A stretch of DNA of 64,000 nt from NCBI GenBank assembly GCA_020444515.1, contig JAHLKX010000010.1, positions 62,001-126,000 of the forward strand, in the 5' to 3' direction. The stretch comes from Bacteroidota bacterium (lineage in GTDB: Bacteria; Bacteroidota; Bacteroidia; Bacteroidales; JAADJA01). The position numbers and the translations under genes were made by a program. Of the stretch, positions 28,261-36,500 are shown one piece after another (position 1 is the stretch's first letter; every line of letters starts with the position of its first letter). The notes below the pieces were generated by a model, which saw nothing but the letters and a program-made list of their open reading frames with translations, had not been told where the DNA came from and searched no databases.

Positions 28261-28416
28261 ATGAAAAAAAGGAAAAAATCTCTTAAAAACGCATCTGATT
28301 CTTCCAATGGGATCTATGGCATTAACGCCAAAAAAAAGAAACTACCCCGCCATCGTTCGGCTGTCCGTTCTGATGTTGCCAACAAAGTCAAAAGTATCAT
28401 TGTCAAAAAAGACTAA
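28261..28416 (+). CDS. Tiny highly basic protein opening the head operon
   Basis: 51 residues, too short for the ORF track. It starts MKKRKKSLKNASDSS and includes NAKKKKLPRHRSAVRSD, with about a third Lys or Arg. It lies directly after a -7 box and 5 nt before the prohead protease gene. The charge suggests binding to DNA or to acidic scaffold, but no family was recognised. Real coding is supported by position and spacing only. Confidence 0.6.
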   Translation: MKKRKKSLKNASDSSNGIYGINAKKKKLPRHRSAVRSDVANKVKSIIVKKD

Positions 28417-28421
28417 TCATT

Positions 28422-29468
28422 ATGAAAACTTATTTTAGGTCAAATACAATCTACAACCAGTCCCTTACCCAAATCGACAGGGCTAATGGGATCATCAAAG
28501 ACATTATTCTTTGTCAGGTAGGTGAAGCTAAAGGTCACGACCTTTTTATCAATAATGACTTTATTGATAAGGTTGTTGAGTTGGGCAATGAAACCAAAGC
28601 AGGCATAAAAGCCCGTTTTGGTCATCCCAATATCTGTTCTACTGCCCTGGGAAGTTACCTCGGCAGGTACAAAAACTTTCGCAAGCAGGATGATAAGGCT
28701 ATCGCTGATTTATACCTGGATAAAACCTCAATAAAATCTCCCAATGGAAACCTTTACGATTATGTCCTTGACCTTGCTGAGTCCAATCCTGATATGTTTG
28801 GAGCCAGCATTGCTTTTAAAGCTGGGAAGGCTGATAAAAAACTGGAAACGATCAATGGTGTGGAGGTCGAAAAGAATTACGCTACTATTGTTGGTCTGTT
28901 TGCTGCCGACCTCGTGGATGATCCTGCAGCTACCAATGGCTTATTTGAAGTACTGCATGAGGATGACTTTGCTTTCCAGGCATCAGTTTTTCTTGATGAA
29001 CACCCGGAAATTTACGAGCTCCTTTCCAAAAAACCGGAAATCCTCAACGAGTTTCTCCGAAACTACGAACAATACAAAACCCGTCAAAAGGTTGAGAAAC
29101 CAGAAACCTCATTCAATCTAAAGGATGAACTAACCAACCTAAAACAATGGATTTCCGATTTATTTTCAAAGCGTGGTCATGCTGTTCCTGAAGAGGCTGG
29201 TCACACTGAGGTGCGAAGCCTCGAAGTGCGTGCGGAGGAATTGAGAACAGAATTTGAATCCCAGTTAAATTCCCTGGAATCCAAATACCTTGACACCATC
29301 AACCAACTCCAAACCGAGTTGAACAAAAGCAAGGCATTCCCAACTGTTCCAGATAAAAAAGCTGATCCTAAGATCAATATTCAAAAAAAGATCAACACCG
29401 ACGATTCCGGCAAAGTGTTGCTCGAAAATATACCGGACAATGTTAAACGTAAACTAAAAAACAATTAA
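28422..29468 (+). CDS. Prohead protease fused to scaffold
   Basis: 348 residues. The N-terminal half matches phage capsid maturation proteases: KARFGHPNICSTALGSYLGRYKNFR (about 66-90) has the conserved His, and NPDMFGASIAF (about 126) should hold the catalytic Ser. From about residue 230 the chain becomes charged and coiled-coil (LEVRAEELRTEFESQLNSLESKYLDTINQLQTELNKS), typical of an attached scaffold that is cleaved away. It precedes the capsid gene by 2 nt. Confidence 0.82.
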   Translation: MKTYFRSNTIYNQSLTQIDRANGIIKDIILCQVGEAKGHDLFINNDFIDKVVELGNETKAGIKARFGHPNICSTALGSYLGRYKNFRKQDDKAIADLYLDKTSIKSPNGNLYDYVLDLAESNPDMFGASIAFKAGKADKKLETINGVEVEKNYATIVGLFAADLVDDPAATNGLFEVLHEDDFAFQASVFLDEHPEIYELLSKKPEILNEFLRNYEQYKTRQKVEKPETSFNLKDELTNLKQWISDLFSKRGHAVPEEAGHTEVRSLEVRAEELRTEFESQLNSLESKYLDTINQLQTELNKSKAFPTVPDKKADPKINIQKKINTDDSGKVLLENIPDNVKRKLKNN

Positions 29469-29470
29469 TC

Positions 29471-30823
29471 ATGGCTAATATATTCACTCAATCCATCGAT
29501 CCTCCTTTCACCAAACAAAGTGTAAGCGAGTACTTTATCGACCCCATGTTCATGGCCGAAGACATCAGGGGTGCAATTACTGTAAGAACCGACATCAAAG
29601 GAACAGAGAAATTAAACCGCATTTCACGCCCTTCAATGATCACTAAACCAAAGGTCAATCCTGGGTTTTATCCTTCCGGGACATTTGAATTGACAACTTC
29701 TGAAATAACAGTCAAACCCATGGCCATCGAATTTGAACAGAATGGTCGGGAGTTCTGGGGATCCATTGCAGAACAGCTTTTGGCCTCAGGTTATAAAGAG
29801 GATGATGTGGAACAAATGTCTAATCCCGACATCTGGAACAAGATCATGCTCCCCATCATTGCTCAGGCAGGTCAAAATGACCTTGTCCGTCAAATGTTCT
29901 TTGCTGATCCTGTCAATGAAGTATTGGCTACAGGAAAACCCAATGGCACAGTCAATGAAAACTATTCCGGCTACACCGGTTTTCTGACTCACTTCCTTGC
30001 TGATTTATATGCAGGAACTATTCCAGCAGCACTGCACATTAAAATTGACTCTTCTGTAACTCCTGTCAAAGCAGAGAAGATTTTAACTTATACAGCCAAC
30101 ACGGATACAAGGATCACAGTTACCATCAATGGCGTTGATTACAATGAGAATTACGATACAAATGCTACCACTACGGTGGTTAACTGGTTAGCTTCTCACA
30201 AAGCAGCTATCGAAGCCAGAGCCGGTATCAATGGAGTGCTGGTAACCAACCCCTCTGGTGCGCAAATCAAGGTAGTTTCAAAATATGGCGGCCAGTCTTT
30301 CGATTTTACCGCTGTTGCTGATGGTTCAGGTTCATTTGCTCAATCTGGTGTAGTGGCTGCTGTGAAAGCCTCAACTTTGGACACAGATGAAGCGGATGCT
30401 ACCCTCGAACAAATGATCGACAACATGCCTTCTGAATTACTGGAATTAAATCCAATCTTTATGATTACCCGGTCTATGTGGAGGAACCTGTTCAAAACAT
30501 GGAAAAGCCTGGGGACTGAAACAGCCAATGAGATCACTTTCAAAGGCATCAAAGTTCCTACTTATGAGGGTATTCCTATCATCATCCGCCCCGATTGGGA
30601 TATTTGGATCAAGGCATCATTCAATGATATTTTGCCTCACAGGGCAATCCTTACTACTCAAAAGAACCTTTTGTTTGGAACCGATGCCACAACCGACAGT
30701 GAAATGATGGAAACCTGGTACAATCAGGATGAACAGAAAAGGCGTTACAGGGTGCAGTACAAAGCCCAAACCGCCTATTTACATAAAGAACTTGTTGTTT
30801 TAGCAGGCTTCAAGGATGACTAA
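29471..30823 (+). CDS. Major capsid protein
   Basis: 450 residues placed directly after the protease-scaffold gene. The start FTQSIDPPFTKQSVSEYFIDPMFMAEDIRGAITVRTDIKG and the C-terminal DWDIWIKASFNDILPHRAILTTQKNLLFGTD resemble Bacteroidota phage major capsid proteins of the HK97 fold. Residues about 195-290 contain a repeat-like beta insertion (TRITVTINGVDYNENYDTNATTTVVNWLASH) that probably forms a surface domain. Assignment rests on gene order and these resemblances. Confidence 0.82.
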   Translation: MANIFTQSIDPPFTKQSVSEYFIDPMFMAEDIRGAITVRTDIKGTEKLNRISRPSMITKPKVNPGFYPSGTFELTTSEITVKPMAIEFEQNGREFWGSIAEQLLASGYKEDDVEQMSNPDIWNKIMLPIIAQAGQNDLVRQMFFADPVNEVLATGKPNGTVNENYSGYTGFLTHFLADLYAGTIPAALHIKIDSSVTPVKAEKILTYTANTDTRITVTINGVDYNENYDTNATTTVVNWLASHKAAIEARAGINGVLVTNPSGAQIKVVSKYGGQSFDFTAVADGSGSFAQSGVVAAVKASTLDTDEADATLEQMIDNMPSELLELNPIFMITRSMWRNLFKTWKSLGTETANEITFKGIKVPTYEGIPIIIRPDWDIWIKASFNDILPHRAILTTQKNLLFGTDATTDSEMMETWYNQDEQKRRYRVQYKAQTAYLHKELVVLAGFKDD

Positions 30824-30862
30824 ATCTCAGGTAAATGTCTCATTAAATGCCTGTGTGGTGGC

Positions 30863-30915
30863 ACTCCCCCTGCTGAGCTTGTCGAAGCAAGGGGGGTGTC
30901 CGCCCACTGGCGGAC
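30863..30915. repeat. Palindromic REP/MITE-like repeat between capsid and portal genes
   Basis: Two adjoining hairpins. The first has CCCCC and GGGGG flanking GCTGAGCTTGTCGAAGC, a phrase widely repeated in bacterial intergenic REP-like elements. The second is GTCCGCC-CACT-GGCGGAC, a perfect 7-bp stem. It is GC-rich against AT-rich flanks. The run GGGGG just after it lies 8 nt before the portal ATG. Confidence 0.65.
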
Positions 30916-30927
30916 GGGGGATGTTAT

Positions 30928-32199
30928 ATGTCTTACAAGCTTTTTGAATATAAATATACGCCATTATTAAATTTGTTCGAGTCCGACTTCATCGATCTCG
31001 ACAACGCCTATGATTTTATCCCATTTGGTGAAGATAACCTCATCCCCCAGCAAATTGTCCAATTATCACGGAGTGTAGCTGTTCATAGAGCAATACTTAA
31101 CAGTAAAGCCTTTTTCGTTGCCGGAAATGGATTTGTAACAGAAGACAAAATCCTGTCCGATTTTCTTTTAAAGGTCAATAATTATGATGAAAACCTGCGT
31201 GATGTATTCTTTAAGCTGTTGTTTGATGAATTGAATATTGGTAATGCATACCTGGAACTGATCACTGATAAAAATAAATCCTTTTTAATGCTTTACCATA
31301 TTGACGGAAGTAAATGCAGATTATCAGCTAAGGAAGATACCATTTTGATCCATCCCGATTGGAGTATTTACAAAGGAAAAAGGGATGAACTAACAGAAGA
31401 AATTCCTCTCTATCCATATTACAGTAAGGATGAAAACAAGCTATACCATACTGTTATCCACATCAAACAATACGAGCCGGAATTTTACCACTATGGTTTG
31501 CCTACCTGGTATGCCGGCCTGAACAGTGTGATCATTGCAGGTCTTACTGATGTCTGGAATCAATCAAGGCTGGAAAAACAATTCAATGCATCAGGTTTGT
31601 TGGTCATTCCCGGAGTTAATGATGATAAGGATGCTGAAACCCTCGATGCTGAATTTGATAAGTTTAAGGGTAGTGCCAATGAAAGGAGCCATGACCTGAT
31701 AGTCCAATATCTAAAAGATTTAGGTCCTGGTCAACAAAGGGATGTTGCCCAGTACATCGAATTTAAAACTAATGAGGAAGGCAACTGGATTGAATTACAT
31801 AGGCAGGCACATACAAACTTGTTATCCATTCACAATTGGTTTAAAAGCCTGGCCAGTTTCTTTGGTGAAAAGACTGGTTTCGATACAGCCAGGATACTTA
31901 ACGAGTACGAAATAGCTTTAAATACAACCATCAGGGTTTACCAGTCTAAATACATCAATCTATTCAAAAGAATTTTCACTGATTTTGGTTTTAATCCTGA
32001 TAGTCTGGCAATCACAAATGAAAGTCCTGTTTACCGTATCCACCCCATCAAATATGTCTGGGAAGTTCGCCGTGAAATGGGTCTTGATTACAATCCCAAA
32101 GATCCCAAACAGCAACTATTTTACAGTGAGCTGAAAAATAAATTCACAACGCAAATTGATAAAGATTCAATCGACAATGAAATTGAAAGTACTAAATAA
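30928..32199 (+). CDS. Phage portal protein
   Basis: 423 residues. The pattern of an early helical region (SRSVAVHRAILNSKAFFVAGNGFV), LLFDELNIGNAYLELITD, then VIHIKQYEPEFYHYGLPTWYAGL and a long helical end is that of portal proteins, the dodecameric ring through which DNA is packed. In most tailed phages the portal gene precedes the capsid gene; here it follows it. ATG 30928 is used; an ATG at 30921 is out of frame. The upstream palindromic repeat separates it from the capsid gene. Confidence 0.85.
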   Translation: MSYKLFEYKYTPLLNLFESDFIDLDNAYDFIPFGEDNLIPQQIVQLSRSVAVHRAILNSKAFFVAGNGFVTEDKILSDFLLKVNNYDENLRDVFFKLLFDELNIGNAYLELITDKNKSFLMLYHIDGSKCRLSAKEDTILIHPDWSIYKGKRDELTEEIPLYPYYSKDENKLYHTVIHIKQYEPEFYHYGLPTWYAGLNSVIIAGLTDVWNQSRLEKQFNASGLLVIPGVNDDKDAETLDAEFDKFKGSANERSHDLIVQYLKDLGPGQQRDVAQYIEFKTNEEGNWIELHRQAHTNLLSIHNWFKSLASFFGEKTGFDTARILNEYEIALNTTIRVYQSKYINLFKRIFTDFGFNPDSLAITNESPVYRIHPIKYVWEVRREMGLDYNPKDPKQQLFYSELKNKFTTQIDKDSIDNEIESTK

Positions 32200-32210
32200 A
32201 TGAGGGTGCC

Positions 32211-32678
32211 ATGTTAATAACAGTAAGAGAAGTCATAGAATTAGCCTACATAACTTTGATAGATGATAACCTGATCAAGGAGGAAATTATTGACGCTGCT
32301 GAAAAAACCTACATTAAGCCGGTTTTGACTACCGATCTATACAATGGTGTAATTTCCAATCCGGCATCATATACAGCCCTAATTGATCCCTATATCAAAC
32401 CCTGCCTTGCATTTTACGTGAAATACCTTATCTACAGCCAGCAGTTATTTGAAACGGCCGAATATAGTAGCCCCGATCCGACTAAAGGCCCTGAATTGCT
32501 CGACCCTTCAAATGCAGCGCTTATAACCAATGATGTTCATCAGAGCATTATAAAAGATATTTTATTCATTGCCAGGCAAAAGGAAAAAACATTGATCGAA
32601 TACCTCGACAAACAAGCCTTTGAACTACGCCAGGCTCCTACTATAAAAAGAATCAGTGGAATAATAATTAAATCTTAA
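32211..32678 (+). CDS. Head-tail connector-like protein (DUF6712-like)
   Basis: 155 residues, helical, beginning LITVREVIELAYITLIDDNLIKEEIIDAAEKTYIKPVL. This fits the DUF6712-type proteins of Bacteroidota phages that occupy the place of head-completion adaptors after the portal gene. It would close the portal and accept a tail. It is the last gene with a clear virion role before the lectin-like proteins; no tail tube, sheath or tape measure follows. Confidence 0.65.
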   Translation: MLITVREVIELAYITLIDDNLIKEEIIDAAEKTYIKPVLTTDLYNGVISNPASYTALIDPYIKPCLAFYVKYLIYSQQLFETAEYSSPDPTKGPELLDPSNAALITNDVHQSIIKDILFIARQKEKTLIEYLDKQAFELRQAPTIKRISGIIIKS

Positions 32679-32682
32679 AATC

Positions 32683-32937
32683 ATGAGAAATCAAAATAAA
32701 TTCTTCAGTCCCAACGGCCAGCTTCGCATTGATGATACATTGGTGCACGATGGCGATTGGCACACCATAACGGTCAGTGATGATGCCAGGTTTAATAAAC
32801 TTTACGATGGTAATGTCAATATTTTAACTCGAGATAATTTATCCGGTAAAACCATCAAATACACCGATCAGCCATTAACAGGTCGTTTCACTCAAATTCA
32901 ATTGCTATCAGGTGTTATTTATGCTAACAGAAATTAA
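32683..32937 (+). CDS. Small beta-rich phage protein
   Basis: 84 residues: RIDDTLVHDGDWHTITVSDDARFNKLYDGNVNIL... It looks like a compact beta domain, similar in style to spike-base or decoration proteins of phages. It lies 4 bp after the connector and 2 bp before the next gene. No family is confidently recognised. Confidence 0.6.
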   Translation: MRNQNKFFSPNGQLRIDDTLVHDGDWHTITVSDDARFNKLYDGNVNILTRDNLSGKTIKYTDQPLTGRFTQIQLLSGVIYANRN

Positions 32938-32939
32938 TA

Positions 32940-33569
32940 ATGCTGTCAAGGAATAACATATCAATCCTTCGTAAATCAATACCTCCTCAGGTAGAACTGG
33001 ACTTTTGTTTACTTTTTAGCGGCAATGGAAACATCAAAATTGATAATTTGAATCAATATGTTGATTATCGTAATGATTTTCAACTTGATATTGAATTTAA
33101 CGTCAAATCCTTTCCCCTCGAAGGATATATGTGGCTGATAAATTCCTGTATTGATGCTGAAAACAATAAAATGGGTACTGCAATTGATGGGGTAAATCTA
33201 TATGTCCAAATTGATAGAGGCTCAGGTGATATATCGGAGCTATATTTGCCTTTTTCTGATTCAGGTTCCTGGCATCAGCTTTCCATCATAAACAATCGAG
33301 GCACATTGTCTGCTGCCCTTGATCACGAAGAGTTACTTTTAAATCATGAACCGGCTCTTCATCTACCCGATTCATTGGGTTTTATACTCGCTGCCAATAC
33401 AGCATTATTGGATGGCCTTATTGGTTATGTTGATAATATCCTGCTTACTGATTTACGGGCCCCAATAGCTCAATATTTATTAAATGAAGGAGAGGGTGAT
33501 ACAGCTTATGACTCCGTCAATGGTTTCAATGGTATCATTACTAAAGGTGATTGGCAATTGCATATTTAA
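32940..33569 (+). CDS. LamG/concanavalin-like lectin-fold protein
   Basis: 209 residues. Residues about 38-160 read as a jelly-roll LamG-type domain (YVDYRNDFQLDIEFNVKSF, SDSGSWHQLSIINNRGTLSAALD, LLDGLIGYVDNILLTD). The tail has YLLNEGEGDTAYDSVNGFNGIITKGDW, the repeat often paired with LamG. It could decorate the capsid or bind host glycans. It ends the rightward operon and its last 4 nt overlap the 3' end of the giant convergent gene. Confidence 0.68.
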   Translation: MLSRNNISILRKSIPPQVELDFCLLFSGNGNIKIDNLNQYVDYRNDFQLDIEFNVKSFPLEGYMWLINSCIDAENNKMGTAIDGVNLYVQIDRGSGDISELYLPFSDSGSWHQLSIINNRGTLSAALDHEELLLNHEPALHLPDSLGFILAANTALLDGLIGYVDNILLTDLRAPIAQYLLNEGEGDTAYDSVNGFNGIITKGDWQLHI

Positions 33570-36500
33570 TCCCTCACACACCTTATGCTCAATCCATGTG
33601 TAACCCCAATACCAAGACTCATTAAAAATCCATAATTATAACTTACACCGGTAGCGACAGTCATGCTACCATTTTCAGTTGATGTCCACATATAACTAAA
33701 AGATCCAACATCAAGAACCCAATTATAATTCGGATACCAATTCCCAGCAGGAAGAATACCCATACCAAATTCATTTGTTCCGTAATTTGTAAGACTTTCA
33801 TTCCACCTAGGATGATCTGTTGTATTACACCCCCCCCCAAGAGGTGAATTCACTTGTCTACAAGATTTCAATTTATTAGCGACATTATCTTCAGTAATAC
33901 CTATGAAGTTTGTAACTAAGTATTCTTCTAATTCATCCCATTCGGACCGGCTAGGTATGTGCCAGCCATCAGGACAAATGCCCTGAACTCCACTTGGATT
34001 CGTGTTACTACTTACAGCTCCATTCATTATCGTGCTCCAATCATACAACCCACCATATATATTACAATAATTGGTATCATTATTAATACAATGGCGTATG
34101 ATACTATTTCCAGCGAAATCTTTTGTTGTTTTTATATTTTCAGCCATCCAACACTGATTCCCAATTAAAACAGTATTGTATTGATTCCCGTCAATATCAG
34201 TAATTTGAGTTCCACATTGCAATGTGTCTTCTCCCAATGTACTGAAGGAAATTTCATTTCCGTAAGCCGTGCCCACGCTATTTGTAGCATAAGCACTTAA
34301 ATAATATAAAGTTCCTTGATCTAAACCTGAAATATTTGAAATAAATAAACCAACACCTGAACCCTCAATTGTATGAGCATCCAAAATTGTAGGGTTCTGG
34401 GAAATACTCCAACAAACACCATATGCTGTAACAGGAGAACCTCCATCATTAATTACATTACCACCAGATGTAGCAGTGGTATTAGTAATATTTGTCACAC
34501 CTTCAGTTGTCAGTGATGGTATATTAGGTTGAATTGTTGTGAAAGTTACCTCATTTCCATATGATGTGCCACTATTATTTGTTGCATAAGTTTTAATATA
34601 GTATGTTGTGCCAGGAACTAATCCAGTAATATCATCGTTAAAAACAGTAAGTGAATCAATTGTCCCTAAATCAGTCTTATCATTAAGAATTGTTGGGTTT
34701 GGACTAGTTGACCAGCAATGCCCATATTGCTCAATTATTGAGCTACCAATATTTACAATTTCACCTGTTAAATTTACACTTGTATATGTTATATTATTAA
34801 TACTCCCAGTTAAAACAGTTGATAAGTCTGTGTTTTTTAAACATCTTACTGAATTTCCATCTTTTTCATCTACCCAGTATCCTCTGTTGATTTGATTTGA
34901 ACTGGAATATAACATTCTAAAAATCGGATTTGTCCCACCGTTTCCTGAAGGGTCATAATTAGTTGAAGTCCAGTATAAACCATTATTATACATGCCATAA
35001 AATATGCTTGCTCCGTTACTGGTAGCTTCAAAAATAAAAGAACCTGTAGGTAGTGATGAGAATCCTAGACTATCATTGCCATTAGTGGTTGCAGACCACA
35101 TCCATCCATTAGTGGTCTTTAATTTATAAGCCACATCACTTCCTCTATCATCATCAAATATGTTCCATATTGGGTCCCCAACTCCAAACTGACTATCACA
35201 TGTTCCTTCAAGTATTTTGAACTCAGAATCTGTTGGAATATGCCATCCAGATGGACAAATACCTTGTGTTCCTTGTATTGAAGAATATTGCATCATTTCA
35301 TCCCAATTATATAGTCCGCCAAATAATTCACAATTTATTTCAAGATTATTATAACAATACTTTTCAATAATTCCATTATTCGTTTGTCCTATTTCAATAT
35401 TGGTCATCTTTCCGACATCCATATTTTCTTTAATCCAGCATTGGTCTCCTATTTTTATAGTATTATACCTCTGCCCACCATAATCAACATAGCTAATATC
35501 TTGACAAGGTTGCCCATTAAGTGTTTTTACATGCACTTGGTTGCCATATATAGTTTCACCATTTCTAATAGCATATGCCCGTAAATAATAAACAGTATTT
35601 TTATTTAGGCCTTCTAAAACTCCAGAAAATTCTCCGAAACCATTTCCTAAAGAAATATAGTTATTAATTAGGGTCGGATTTGTTTCAATATTCCAACATA
35701 TTCCTCTATCTTCTACTGCATATCCTCCATCATTAAATATAGTTGCATTACAAAAAATACTTGTTTGAGTTACGTAATAATTTTCTGAAATTTTAATTGA
35801 GTTAATAATATCTTTACTTTGATCATTAATACATCTAGCCGAAAACCCATAACCCATAAGGTTGTTATCATACCTGCCACTTGGATAAAAATGAATCCGC
35901 CTATATATCCCCTCAAGAATATCTATTCCTTTTGTAGAAGTCCAATGTTCTGAATAATCTTCCCATGCATAACTTCCGTCAGGATCAGGGAAACGCATAC
36001 CTGCACCCAATAATGAAAAACCAAATAAGTCATTTCCAACCCAACAAGATTCTGACCTTAAATTCAATCCTGCATCATTGCCACGTTCACCAACTTTATT
36101 CCATTCATCATCTCCAATATCAAAATAACTATCGGCATAACCTTCTAAAATCTTCCAATCATCATCTGTTGCTAAGTGCCATCCTTTAGGACAGGCTTCG
36201 ATGGCACTTTGCCAATCATAAAGTCTACCCTTGTTAATACAATTCGAAATATTATCATCATAGCACCAACTATTTATTGTATTAAAATTCAGATTTTCCT
36301 TGAACCAGCATTGATCACCAATTTGAATGGTATGATATAGTTTTCCATCTCTTTTGTCAACAAAATTTTCCCCGCAAATAAATTTTGGCAACTGAGAAAA
36401 CTTACCAGAGTTTTCATAAATAAAATCATTTTTATCAACATTATTTGTCTGTCCATCAAAATCAAAATCAGAGTTCAAATAGCCATTTTCACCCGCCTCT

